From positions 1 to 39,711 of the IMG/VR virus record IMGVR_UViG_3300029264_000349: a stretch of 39,711 nucleotides of DNA; one strand, 5' to 3'. This document shows positions 12,621 through 19,807 of the stretch, piece after piece. The notes beneath the pieces were generated by a model. The model was not told the origin of the DNA. It ran no database searches and was given only the letters and a program-made list of their open reading frames with translations. The translations under genes and the position numbers were made by a program. Each line of letters starts with the position of its first letter. The first letter of the stretch is position 1. Source of the stretch: a virus.

Positions 12621-13450
12621 TGGCTCGCTCAAGAAACATCAAACCCGGAATAATGACAAACGAGCTTCTTGGGGAGCTTGAGCCTATCGAGCGGCTTCTC
12701 TTTGTCTATCTGTGGATGCTGGCTGATCGTGATGGCCGTCTGGAGGATAGGCCTAAGCGTATCAAGGCGGAAGCGCTCCCATACGACAACATTGATGCCG
12801 ACAAAGCGCTTGATAGGTTGAGCGCCAAAGGCTTTATCCGTCGCTACGTGGTCGAGGGGCAGAAAGTAATTCAGGTGGTTAAGTTCGCAGACCACCAGAC
12901 TCCGCACGTACGGGAGAAGGGCAGCACACTACCAGAGCAAGGCCCTGAATGTGCCGAGATAGAGCCATCCCCGGAAAAGGTAGAGACAGAGCACAACCTA
13001 GGCAGTGCCGAGGCATCGCCAAGATCGCCTGATTCTCTGATTCCTGATTCTCTGATTCCTGATTCCCTTCAACCCCCTTGCGCACCTCCGGTCCGCGACG
13101 AGGCGCCAAGCTCTGACGACCTGTTCGCAAAGTTCTACCGCCTGTACCCGAACAAGAAGGGCAAGGCCAATGCGGCGAAGGCGTGGAAGAAACTCAAGCT
13201 GACCGACGATCTGATCAACCAGATTTTTGATGGCCTGGGGCGCTACTGCGTATCAGCGGAATGGCTCAAGGATGGCGGACAGTTCGTGCCGCACCCCGCC
13301 ACTTGGCTCAACGGCAAGCGATGGGAAGACGAGGTGAAGCCTGCTGGCAACCTGCACCCATTCCCGGGCAAGTCCCGGCACTCCGGTTTCGAGGAGCGCG
13401 ACTACACCGATGGGCTGAAGCTCAAGGAGGACGGTAGCTATGGACTCTGA
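12620..13450 (+). CDS. phage replication initiation protein (O/DnaD-like role)
   Basis: A 276-residue protein starting MARSRNIKPGIMTNELLGEL. ATG 12620 overlaps the rha stop; codons further upstream lie inside rha. The N-terminal 110 residues look like a winged-helix replication module (ERLLFVYLWMLADRDGRLED). A disordered Pro/Ser linker holds three near-identical PDSLI units at about 150-165. The C-terminal region (FYRLYPNKKGKANAAKAWKKL) is a conserved tail of phage replisome organisers. It precedes a DnaC-like gene, so it probably binds the phage origin and recruits the helicase loader. The origin itself was not pinpointed. Confidence 0.8.
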   Translation: MARSRNIKPGIMTNELLGELEPIERLLFVYLWMLADRDGRLEDRPKRIKAEALPYDNIDADKALDRLSAKGFIRRYVVEGQKVIQVVKFADHQTPHVREKGSTLPEQGPECAEIEPSPEKVETEHNLGSAEASPRSPDSLIPDSLIPDSLQPPCAPPVRDEAPSSDDLFAKFYRLYPNKKGKANAAKAWKKLKLTDDLINQIFDGLGRYCVSAEWLKDGGQFVPHPATWLNGKRWEDEVKPAGNLHPFPGKSRHSGFEERDYTDGLKLKEDGSYGL

Positions 13451-14222
13451 AATGAATACCGCTGTAGGCGAAATGGAGCGCCGCTTGGGCGTGACAGGCA
13501 AGGCTGCTGCCAACTGCGACAAGCACGGCGATTACATCGCAATTCTGCGCGACGGACGTCCGCCAAGCGGCTGCCCTGTGTGTTCCCGACTGGTGCATGA
13601 AGCCGAAGAGGAAGAGCGCCGCCGCACTGAGTTCCTCTGGCGCTACTTGCCGACCGCTCAGATACCCAAGCGATTCAGCGACCGCTCCATCGTCAATTAC
13701 CGCGCCAAATCACCCGGGCAACGCAAAGCGCTCGAAATTTGCACCGAGTACGCCGACAACTTCGATGCGCACAAGGATTCTGGCCGATGCCTGCTGCTGC
13801 TTGGCAAGGTGGGTACCGGTAAGACCCACCTAGCCTGCGGTATTGCCAACCGCCTGCTGCACAAGATGACCCGCCGCGTGGTGTACCGGACTGTCGGTGA
13901 CATCCTGATGGATATCCGGGCCAGCTTCGGCAGCAGGGAGGAAGTCAGCGAAATGGAGCTGATGCGTCCGATCATGAGTGCCGATTTGCTGGTGCTGGAT
14001 GAGGTGGGCGCGACCAAGCCCAGCGAGTTCGAGTTGGCGACCCTATACCGGATCATCAATGGCCGGTATGAGAAGTGCCTGCCAATCGTGATCGTGTCCA
14101 ACCTGGCTGCCAGCGAGCTTGGCGAAGCTATCGGCGAGCGCTGCTTTGACCGGATCAAGGAAGGCGGCGCTGTCGTTGTTCCTTTCGACTGGGCGTCCGC
14201 CCGGGGCGAGGTGATGCCATGA
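13440..14222 (+). CDS. DnaC-like replicative helicase loader ATPase
   Basis: A 260-residue AAA+ protein of the DnaC/IstB class. GKVGTGKT at 122-129 is Walker A and LLVLDEVG at 183-190 is Walker B. The N-terminus has a possible zinc site (Cys26, His29, Cys45, Cys48). ERCFDRIKEGG near 236 holds the likely arginine finger or sensor segment. AAGGAGG 9 bases upstream of ATG 13440 is a strong ribosome-binding site, and the gene overlaps the initiator gene by 11 bases. It should load host DnaB onto the phage origin, the role played by lambda P. Confidence 0.9.
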   Translation: MDSEMNTAVGEMERRLGVTGKAAANCDKHGDYIAILRDGRPPSGCPVCSRLVHEAEEEERRRTEFLWRYLPTAQIPKRFSDRSIVNYRAKSPGQRKALEICTEYADNFDAHKDSGRCLLLLGKVGTGKTHLACGIANRLLHKMTRRVVYRTVGDILMDIRASFGSREEVSEMELMRPIMSADLLVLDEVGATKPSEFELATLYRIINGRYEKCLPIVIVSNLAASELGEAIGERCFDRIKEGGAVVVPFDWASARGEVMP

Positions 14223-14416
14223 AACCCAAACACGAACGCCGCATGCAGCTAAAACAGCGCGCCGACATCGACAAAACCGTGCAGCGATACCTGGGCCTGG
14301 ATTACGAAATCACCAGCACCGACCCCTTGACGCTAACCAGAGGCCGCAGCGTGCAGTACCTGGAGAACGGCGTATTCAAGGACGGCACTGGTCAAAAACT
14401 TCGTCGGAGGGCTTGA
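14219..14416 (+). CDS. small basic phage protein, unknown function
   Basis: A 65-residue protein starting at an ATGA overlap with the DnaC-like gene. It is basic, with LGLDYEITSTDPLTLTRG in the middle and a Lys/Arg tail. No family recognised. The overlap and the ribosome-binding site for the next gene inside its 3' end support coding. Confidence 0.6.
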   Translation: MKPKHERRMQLKQRADIDKTVQRYLGLDYEITSTDPLTLTRGRSVQYLENGVFKDGTGQKLRRRA

Positions 14417-14418
14417 GC

Positions 14419-14856
14419 GTGGATAAGTACATGGAAGCTATTGTTCGGCACGAGAAGGCAAAGCAGGCAGTTGATGGGGTGTCTCGAAATATCGGGTTGG
14501 CGATCAACCGTTGTCCGGTATCGGTCAAGGCTCAGAGCTTGGAAACGCCTAATGCAGAGATGGGCGAGCTATGGGACGAGGCCAGCGGAAAGCACAAAAC
14601 CCACCTTTGGCAAGCGCTCAAGCACCGGGAGCCATCCGACTGCGGTTATGGCGAAACGGGCCTTGGCGATGACGGCATTGACGACGCACTTTCCAAGCAC
14701 GGCGAGTACGCATGCGAGCACTGCCTTGCAGCTTACCGGCTAATCGTTGAGCGGCGTCATTTGCGCAGAGAGTTGGGAAGGGCGCGCATGTCGATCCGGG
14801 CACTGGGCCGTGCAGCCCTCAAATCAGCCGGAATCACGGTCAAGGAGGGTGTATGA
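14419..14856 (+). CDS. phage protein with paired Cys motif, unknown function
   Basis: A 145-residue protein starting at GTG 14419, 8 bases behind GGAGG (14406-14410); a TTG at 14413 would be too close to that site. EYACEHCLAAYRLIVERRHLRREL near the C-terminus contains a CxxC pair and a basic helix. A further Cys pair is not obvious, so zinc binding is uncertain. The N-terminal half is helical. It overlaps the next gene as ATGA. I do not recognise the family. Confidence 0.6.
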   Translation: MDKYMEAIVRHEKAKQAVDGVSRNIGLAINRCPVSVKAQSLETPNAEMGELWDEASGKHKTHLWQALKHREPSDCGYGETGLGDDGIDDALSKHGEYACEHCLAAYRLIVERRHLRRELGRARMSIRALGRAALKSAGITVKEGV

Positions 14857-15170
14857 AGACCGAACAGACGTGCCGAGGGTTTGATATTGCCACCTTCAAA
14901 GATCGGTATGGAGCTTCCTGCTCTCTTCAGAAAAGCAGCCTTGGCTCGGAAGACGCAATTTGGTTTGGCGTTGACGACCCTGAGCCAAAGATTATGGCAT
15001 CCCAAGCCGCCGCTTTCGGGGTGGATGCTATTGAAACGACGGGCTGGGTGCCTTATCCGCTACCCAAGGAAGTACTGCTGAACACGCGCATGCATCTTAC
15101 CCGCGACCAAGTTTCCGAGCTACTGCCAGCTCTTCAGCGCTTTGCTGCAACGGGGGAGCTAACCAAATGA
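14853..15170 (+). CDS. conserved phage protein (RGF-DRYGASCSLQKSS type)
   Basis: A 105-residue protein whose sequence FKDRYGASCSLQKSSLGSED and MHLTRDQVSELLPALQRF closely follows a widespread small phage protein with a short beta domain and a C-terminal helix. The molecular function is not known. It begins at an ATGA overlap and ends overlapping a 37-residue membrane microprotein gene. Confidence 0.75.
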   Translation: MKTEQTCRGFDIATFKDRYGASCSLQKSSLGSEDAIWFGVDDPEPKIMASQAAAFGVDAIETTGWVPYPLPKEVLLNTRMHLTRDQVSELLPALQRFAATGELTK

Positions 15171-15280
15171 CCCCCAAACACCCACTAGACGACCAGCCAT
15201 CCCCTACAGGCAAAGAGATTGCTATCGCCATAGCGCTAGCCGTTGTGTCCTTCCTGCTGATTTTGGGGATGCCGGTATGA
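15167..15280 (+). CDS. 37-residue single-pass membrane microprotein
   Basis: Starts MTPKHPLDDQPSPTGKEIAI; the remaining 17 residues are hydrophobic (AIALAVVSFLLILGMPV) and form a clear membrane helix. The start ATG overlaps the preceding stop as ATGA, and its TGA overlaps the start of the adenine methyltransferase gene. Its place in this continuous coupled chain is the main reason to call it. Function unknown. Confidence 0.6.
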   Translation: MTPKHPLDDQPSPTGKEIAIAIALAVVSFLLILGMPV

Positions 15281-15777
15281 GTATGGGCGGACACCAATCA
15301 GCGGCAATGCTGAAAGACGAATGGCTGACGCCGCCCGAGATCCTGAGCGCGCTTGGATCGTTCGACCTTGACCCGTGCTCGCCCGGTTGGCGCAGGCCGT
15401 GGGATACCGCCGCTGTGCACTACTCGAAGGCGGAAGACGGGTTGTCGCGCGCATGGAGCGGTCGCGTTTGGCTTAACCCACCTTACGGGAGGGAAGCGGC
15501 CGCATGGCTGGCCAAGCTGGCGAAACACGGCAATGGGGTTGCGCTGATCTTCGCGCGGACTGAGACCGATATGTTCTTCCGCCAGGTATGGGAGAAAGCC
15601 GACGCGGTGTTGTTCCTTCGCGGCCGCCTGCACTTCCACCATGTTGACGGCATTCGAGCAGCGGCCAATGCCGGAGCCCCGTCGTGCCTGATCGCCTACG
15701 GCGCAGAAAACGTAAGAGCGCTACAGGAATCAGGGATTGCCGGGCAGCTGGTGATGCTAAACCGAGACAAAACATGA
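15277..15777 (+). CDS. phage DNA N6-adenine methyltransferase (Dam family)
   Basis: A 166-residue protein of the phage Dam-type family. WLTPPEILSALG-FDLDPCS at 16-35 contains the DPC segment that stands for motif I, and VWLNPPYG at 64-71 is the catalytic NPPY motif. ALIFARTETDMFF and LFLRGRLHF follow as in the family. It methylates adenine N6, usually to avoid host restriction or to alter regulator binding. The start overlaps the previous gene as ATGA; a second Met two codons on is possible. It is the third DNA methyltransferase in the prophage. Confidence 0.88.
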   Translation: MSMGGHQSAAMLKDEWLTPPEILSALGSFDLDPCSPGWRRPWDTAAVHYSKAEDGLSRAWSGRVWLNPPYGREAAAWLAKLAKHGNGVALIFARTETDMFFRQVWEKADAVLFLRGRLHFHHVDGIRAAANAGAPSCLIAYGAENVRALQESGIAGQLVMLNRDKT

Positions 15778-15920
15778 AACAGACAAAGTTCCACTTCCGC
15801 CTGCACGACGGTAAGGGCGGCACAGTGATTTACCCGGAGCCGGTGACATTGGAAACCGTCACGGCGGACTGTCACGGGCAGTTCGGGGTTAAGCGGGTAA
15901 GGAGCGTGAGCTATGGGTGA
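15774..15920 (+). CDS. 48-residue phage protein, unknown function
   Basis: Starts MKQTKFHFRLHDGKGGTVIY at an ATGA overlap with the methyltransferase gene and ends SVSYG, overlapping the next gene by 8 bases. It looks like a small beta-rich protein. No family recognised; the overlaps on both sides support it. Confidence 0.55.
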   Translation: MKQTKFHFRLHDGKGGTVIYPEPVTLETVTADCHGQFGVKRVRSVSYG

Positions 15921-16440
15921 AGTCGTGAAGCGCAAGCCGAAGCCAAAGCCGATGCCGGTCTACCTGCTGCTGCGCATGATGGTAGACCCGGCCACCGGCA
16001 ACAAGCGTGCTGCATTCGTTGCAGCTTCAGCGGCTGACGCGTCAATCCTCGCTGAGCGTAAGTACAAGCCCAACACGAAGATCAGGGCAGAGCTGAAGCA
16101 GCCACGCAACAGCAAGTTCAACGGACTGGTTCATGGTCTCGGCAAAGTGCTGACGCAGAACATCGAGCGGTTCAGTCATCTGGACTCGCACGGAGCGGTT
16201 AAAGCGCTTCAGCTGGAGTCGGGCGTGTGCTGCGACCTGCAAGAGTTCGAGCTGCCAAACATCGGGGCCATCACCTGCAAGATTCCGCAAAGCCTGGCTT
16301 ACGACTCAATGCCCGAAGAGCAGTTCCAGCTGTTTTGGGCTGCCTGCTGCGAGCACCTGATTGCCAAGGACTGGCCGACCCTGACCCATGAGCGACTGAC
16401 GGAAATGGCCGAGTTTGAAGGCTTCAAGGTGGCTGCATGA
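15913..16440 (+). CDS. DUF1367-like phage protein
   Basis: A 175-residue protein with a basic N-terminus, then RNSKFNGLVHGLGKVLTQNI, an IGAITCKIPQSLAYDSM-EEQF segment, and a final helix LTHERLTEMAEFEG. The order and motifs resemble DUF1367-type proteins in lambdoid nin regions; function is unknown. It stands just before the Ref-like nuclease and RusA genes, as nin-region genes of recombination and repair do. Start ATG 15913 overlaps the 48-residue gene. Confidence 0.6.
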   Translation: MGEVVKRKPKPKPMPVYLLLRMMVDPATGNKRAAFVAASAADASILAERKYKPNTKIRAELKQPRNSKFNGLVHGLGKVLTQNIERFSHLDSHGAVKALQLESGVCCDLQEFELPNIGAITCKIPQSLAYDSMPEEQFQLFWAACCEHLIAKDWPTLTHERLTEMAEFEGFKVAA

Positions 16441-16736
16441 AAGGACGCAATCCAACTGAAGCCGAGAAGGGCTACCACAACCGCCTAGCCCAAGTGGTGG
16501 GCTGCATAGCCTGCCGCAAAGATGGCAGGTTCAACGATTACGTGAGCATTCACCATATCGAGGGCAGAACGCGCCCTGGCTGCCACATGCGCGTATTGCC
16601 GTTGTGCGGACCACACCATCAGCCCATCGAGCCCGGCGTTATTGCCGTGCACGGCAATAAGACCGAGTTCGAGCGGACCTATGGCAAGCAGGCTGACCTG
16701 CAGGCTGAGTGCAACCGAATATTGGATAGGAGCTGA
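16437..16736 (+). CDS. Ref-like RecA-dependent HNH nuclease
   Basis: A 99-residue protein matching the RecA-dependent nuclease family of phage P1 Ref. Signatures are GRNPTEAEKGYHNRLAQVVG, IACRKDG with Cys23 and Cys26, SIHHIEGRTRPGCHM with His39 and His40, LPLC-PHHQ with Cys57, His60 and His61, and an AVHG-K-FE-YG end. Ref cuts DNA at RecA-made D-loops. This protein is shorter than P1 Ref because it lacks the long N-terminal DNA-binding arm, as in many lambdoid homologues. It starts at an ATGA overlap and lies beside rusA, so a role in phage recombination is likely. Confidence 0.82.
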   Translation: MKGRNPTEAEKGYHNRLAQVVGCIACRKDGRFNDYVSIHHIEGRTRPGCHMRVLPLCGPHHQPIEPGVIAVHGNKTEFERTYGKQADLQAECNRILDRS

Positions 16737-16740
16737 TTGC

Positions 16741-17088
16741 ATGATTGAGCTGCCATGGCCACCGCGCGAGCTAAACCCCAACTCAAGGGTTCATTGGGCA
16801 ATCAAGAGCAAGATGGCGAAGCGCTACAAGGGCGAATGTCACTTGCTGACCATCCATTCGCGCATGACTGTGCCCGAAGGCCCGCTGGTGCTGGACATTG
16901 AGTTTGTGCCGCCAAGTCGTAACCGGCGTGATGATGACAATTGCCTAGCTGCGTTCAAGTCCGGCCGCGATGGAATAGCCGCGGCGCTCGGCATCGACGA
17001 TTCGCGATTCTCCACCAAGTTCAAGCTGGCAAAAGACCCTGTGAAGGGCGGAATGGTTCGGGTTCGGATATACGGGGAGCAAGCATGA
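16741..17088 (+). CDS. rusA: RusA-type Holliday junction resolvase
   Basis: A 115-residue protein with the RusA layout: LPWPPRELNPNSRVHW at 4-19, PPSRNRRDDDNCLAAFKSGRD with Asp64-Asp66 at the active site, a second acidic position at Asp77, and ALGIDDSRF with Asp86 and Asp87. The clustered aspartates bind the metals that cut Holliday junctions. The start at ATG 16741 lies 4 bases after the Ref-like gene; an in-frame ATG further upstream is inside that gene. It should resolve branched DNA before packaging. Confidence 0.9.
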   Translation: MIELPWPPRELNPNSRVHWAIKSKMAKRYKGECHLLTIHSRMTVPEGPLVLDIEFVPPSRNRRDDDNCLAAFKSGRDGIAAALGIDDSRFSTKFKLAKDPVKGGMVRVRIYGEQA

Positions 17089-17762
17089 CCATCTACAGAG
17101 ACGCAGGCCATTGCATAGCCAGGGTAATGAGCATCGAGACCAACGATGGCACGGCCAAGTCAGGCTGGCAGATGCGGTATCAAGCTGGCTTCCCTGAGAC
17201 CCGTGGCGAAGGCTCTGGCCTGAGTGCAGAGGAACGGCTTACCCAGGACGCCATGACGCGGGGGATGCTGCACAGGGAGCTGACAGCGCTGCAATGGAAC
17301 GTGCTGGTGGCCAAGTACAGCATCAATGACCTTGAGGTGGCTGAGGCGGTGCGCTGGCTGATACCCCGCGTGGAGACCAAGGCGCACCGGCTGTTCGTGA
17401 CCAAGGCGGTGACAGCGTGGGCGGTACCACAAAGGGCGAAGGCTGCAGGGCCTGGCAAGCAGGTCAAGTTTACTGATATTGATGAGAGCGAGCCTGAATG
17501 GCGAAAGCAGGCAGAAAGAGTCAACAGAGAGCGCGTGCTGAGAAGCATCAAGGCGGAGCAGCAGCTTTCCGCGTCTCGCATGGTGCTGCCGGATGCATTC
17601 TACGTGCTGCACAATTGGGACGCTGAAGGCACGCCAGAGAGAACGCTGCGGCACTGGCGGCAGCAGATAAACCGCACGCTTGGAAGGGAGGTGGAAGGTG
17701 CGTTTGTCAGGACTGAGGCGGTTCTGAGTAACTATGGCCTATTAACTGACAAGGCTGCTTGA
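17085..17762 (+). CDS. putative Q-like late gene regulator
   Basis: A 225-residue protein from ATG 17085, chosen for its ATGA overlap with rusA. It contains LTQDAMTRGMLHRELTALQW, then WLIPRVETKAHRLFVTKAVTAWAVP, and a C-terminal segment with RTLRHWRQQINRTL. No catalytic motif is visible. Proteins like this are commonly called hypothetical in Pseudomonas phages. Two observations suggest a Q-like antiterminator: it is the last gene of the early-right operon, and it is followed by two tandem terminators before the holin, the arrangement of lambda Q, tR' and S. Sequence similarity to Q proteins cannot be claimed from reading alone. Confidence 0.6.
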   Translation: MTIYRDAGHCIARVMSIETNDGTAKSGWQMRYQAGFPETRGEGSGLSAEERLTQDAMTRGMLHRELTALQWNVLVAKYSINDLEVAEAVRWLIPRVETKAHRLFVTKAVTAWAVPQRAKAAGPGKQVKFTDIDESEPEWRKQAERVNRERVLRSIKAEQQLSASRMVLPDAFYVLHNWDAEGTPERTLRHWRQQINRTLGREVEGAFVRTEAVLSNYGLLTDKAA

Positions 17763-17818
17763 CAGCTTTGCCGTCTTGCCGCAAGATTTACCAATATGCG
17801 GTTTTGCCGCTCTGAAGA

Positions 17819-17845
17819 ACCCGTCCATTGAGGCGGGTTTTTTTA
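17819..17845 (+). terminator. intrinsic terminator, first of a tandem pair before the late genes
   Basis: ACCCG (17819-17823) and CGGGT (17834-17838) form a stem directly followed by a run of T (seven in a row from 17838). It lies 57 bases after the putative Q-like gene and would halt early-right transcription or short late-leader transcripts. Confidence 0.8.
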
Positions 17846-17867
17846 TGCCCGAATTTCAGTGCTCCTT

Positions 17868-17890
17868 GCCTGACCCCATCAGGCTTTTTT
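17868..17890 (+). terminator. intrinsic terminator, second of the tandem pair (tR'-like)
   Basis: GCCTGA (17868-17873), loop CCCCA, TCAGGC (17879-17884), then six T. A textbook rho-independent terminator. The 151 bases from here to the holin start show no other gene; a late promoter is expected near 17765-17815 but only a weak TTGCCG candidate is seen at 17768. Confidence 0.88.
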
Positions 17891-18041
17891 ATTCCAGTTA
17901 TCCAGTCATGCCACGGCGCCTTTGCTTCCAGGCGGGTTAGCTCGTGGTTGTGACTGGGGATTCAACAATTGCGCTGCCAAGTCCAAGGACGGCTCACTAA
18001 TGGGCCAAGCCCCGGAATCTACCACTATGAGGAATCAATCT

Positions 18042-18413
18042 ATGAGCGAGCCGGCATCAACAGCGCTGGCTGGCTTCGGTCTAACCAAGATCGCTGGCTT
18101 CTTCTTCGGCGCCACCTTCGCGGCCATTGTCGTAATGGCCATGACCCAGCCCAAGAGCACGCGAGAATGGGTAGTCGCCCTGATTTGCACTGTCATCGCC
18201 TCAGTGTGTGGCGGTGCCTTCGTTGTGCAGTGGTTCGACCTGCACGCATGGGCAGAGGTGTGGCATGGCTCTGTCGCGCTGGCTGGCCTGCACTTCGTCT
18301 GCGGCCTTCCCGCCTGGGTATTCGTGCGCGCATGGTTCGCATATGCAGAGAAGCGCCAGACCATGACCCTGATCGACATGATCAAAGAGATACGTGAGGC
18401 GTTGGGTAAGTAA
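18042..18413 (+). CDS. holin (three membrane segments)
   Basis: A 123-residue protein with hydrophobic segments at about 16-34, 43-63 and 74-100 and a charged C-terminal tail (IDMIKEIREALGK). Size and topology are those of class I phage holins, which form inner-membrane lesions that release the lysis enzyme. I place the start at 18042 because GAGGAA at 18029-18034 is well spaced; an in-frame ATG at 18027 overlaps this site. It is the first late gene and the next gene's ATG overlaps its stop as TAATG. The lysis enzyme and spanins lie 20 kb away at the end of the late operon, an unusual split. Confidence 0.75.
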   Translation: MSEPASTALAGFGLTKIAGFFFGATFAAIVVMAMTQPKSTREWVVALICTVIASVCGGAFVVQWFDLHAWAEVWHGSVALAGLHFVCGLPAWVFVRAWFAYAEKRQTMTLIDMIKEIREALGK

Positions 18414-19156
18414 TGGCGGGCGTTATCAAGGTCTCAGCAAAAGGCCTTGAGCTACAGGCCAAACGATACGAGCGCTTACACCAGAAGATCATACCTGCTG
18501 CCACGATCGATTCACTTAACTGGACTGCATACGACCTGCGCGACCAGTTAAAGGAAGAGATCGAAAAGGTATTCGACAGGCCTACACGTTTCACCACCAA
18601 CAGCGTTGAAGTGCTTAAAGCCACGCTTAACCGACCAGCAGCAACCGTCCGGCTCAAGGATTACTCATCGAAGGCTGCTCCAGCTGCTGTTTGGTTGGCG
18701 CCCCAGGTGTATGGCGGAGACCGTCGAGAGAAGCGCAGCGAGAAGCTGCTACGAGATCGCGGCATTCTCCCCGCTGGTATGTACGTTGCGCCTGGCTCCG
18801 GCATGAAACTCGATTCAATGGGCAATGTAGGCCGCGGTCAGATGCAGAAGATTCTATCTGGTCTTGGTGCGCAGTCAGATGTGTACCAACGAAGCACGAA
18901 CAGCAAGCGCAGCATCGGTAACCGCCGGCGCTTCTTTGTTATGACCAAGGGCAAGACGCCCCTTGGTATCGCTGAGCGTTTCGGTAAGCAGAGAGAGCAG
19001 GTTCGTATGGTGCTGGCTTTTATTCGCAAGCCTTCCTACTCGCAGCGCTTCGACTTCTACGGCATTGCTGATCAATACATTGATGAACACTTGCCTATCA
19101 ACTTTGACAAGGCATTGGCTCGCAGGCTCGGCGCAGGTGGCAGGGCAGCGGCATGA
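18413..19156 (+). CDS. phage protein, possibly gpZ-like minor tail/neck protein
   Basis: A 247-residue basic protein. The N-terminal pattern (ELQAKRYERLHQKIIPAATI, then NWTAYDLRDQLKEEIEKVFD and RPTRFTTNSVEVLKATLNRP) resembles the minor tail protein Z family, in which an N-terminal helix is followed by an array of Lys/Arg and Asn motifs. The end (FYGIADQYIDEHLPINFDKAL) also fits. However, gpZ is normally encoded among head-tail genes rather than before terminase, so the call is weak. It overlaps the holin stop as TAATG. Confidence 0.5.
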   Translation: MAGVIKVSAKGLELQAKRYERLHQKIIPAATIDSLNWTAYDLRDQLKEEIEKVFDRPTRFTTNSVEVLKATLNRPAATVRLKDYSSKAAPAAVWLAPQVYGGDRREKRSEKLLRDRGILPAGMYVAPGSGMKLDSMGNVGRGQMQKILSGLGAQSDVYQRSTNSKRSIGNRRRFFVMTKGKTPLGIAERFGKQREQVRMVLAFIRKPSYSQRFDFYGIADQYIDEHLPINFDKALARRLGAGGRAAA

Positions 19157-19273
19157 CCCGCCACGACGGGGAGGCAATGGGTCCTCCTGAGGGGGGTGGC
19201 CCCTTGAGGGTAATTCGAACCCCGGTCGTTAGCTACTTATGAGCTTTTTCCAGAGGCAGGTTGTTGTTTCCCC
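19157..19273 (+). other. probable cos region upstream of terminase
   Basis: A 117-bp stretch between the gpZ-like gene and small terminase. It holds GGGTCCTCCTGAGGGGGGTG (19180-19199) and then a GGGTAATTCGAACCCC segment containing the palindrome TTCGAA (19214-19219). Downstream AGCTACTTATGAGCTTTTTC resembles CGCTATTTATGAAAATTTTC of the lambda cos region just before Nu1. With Nu1- and GpA-type terminase subunits following, this is the expected cos site. Exact nicking positions cannot be set by reading. A 29-codon frame at 19153-19242 is probably chance. Confidence 0.6.
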
Positions 19274-19807
19274 ATGGCTAAATCCGAACCCAAGAAACAG
19301 CGCGGCTGGCTAAACAAGTCAGAGATGGCCGCGAGTCTTGGAATATCGGTGCAGGCCTTTGACAAATGGCGGGTCAAGCCGGTCGAGAGGATTGGGCGGG
19401 AAGCGTTCTACACGGCCCGGTCCGTGATCGAAAACCGCCTGGCTCACGCGGAGCGGTCACAACAACCTGACGACGAGGAAGACGGCGGAACGGATGCAAG
19501 GCTGCAGCAGGAGCGGTTGAGGTTAACCGCCGCCCAGGCTGAAGGGCAGGAGCTAAAGAACGAGGTGACCAAGCGCAACCTGGTGCCGGTTGAGTTCGCC
19601 ACTTTTTCACTGACCCGGCTGGCTGCAGAGGTGGCGTCCATTCTCGATACGCTACCGCTGACGCTTAAGCGCAAACATCCGGACTTCGAGACGCGCCACA
19701 TGGACACCTTGCAGCGAGAGCTGGCCAAGGCTCGCAACTTGGCTGCCTCGCTGGACGAACGATTGGACACACTACTGGATGACTATCTCGCTTCCGCAGA
19801 CCTATGA
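19274..19807 (+). CDS. terminase small subunit (Nu1-like)
   Basis: A 177-residue protein whose N-terminus GWLNKSEMAASLGISVQAFD is the winged helix-turn-helix typical of Nu1-type small terminase subunits, which bind cos. An acidic linker (residues about 55-72) leads to a helical C-terminal domain for oligomerisation and large-subunit contact (LKNEVTKRNLVPVEFATFSL). The gene overlaps the large subunit gene by 29 bases. The position directly downstream of a cos-like sequence supports this role. Confidence 0.88.
   Translation: MAKSEPKKQRGWLNKSEMAASLGISVQAFDKWRVKPVERIGREAFYTARSVIENRLAHAERSQQPDDEEDGGTDARLQQERLRLTAAQAEGQELKNEVTKRNLVPVEFATFSLTRLAAEVASILDTLPLTLKRKHPDFETRHMDTLQRELAKARNLAASLDERLDTLLDDYLASADL

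Noticed and set aside
13032-13070. Short tandem repeats (GATTCTCTGATTCCT units) in the replication initiator gene, considered as an origin iteron
   Set aside because: They encode the repeated PDSLI linker in frame and are only three units; lambda-like origins can lie inside this gene, but these repeats are not palindromic and no A+T-rich unwinding stretch follows.
19153-19242. 29-codon frame coupled by ATGA after the gpZ-like gene
   Set aside because: It covers the cos-like sequence and encodes Gly/Pro-rich sequence with no resemblance to a protein; overlap is probably chance.
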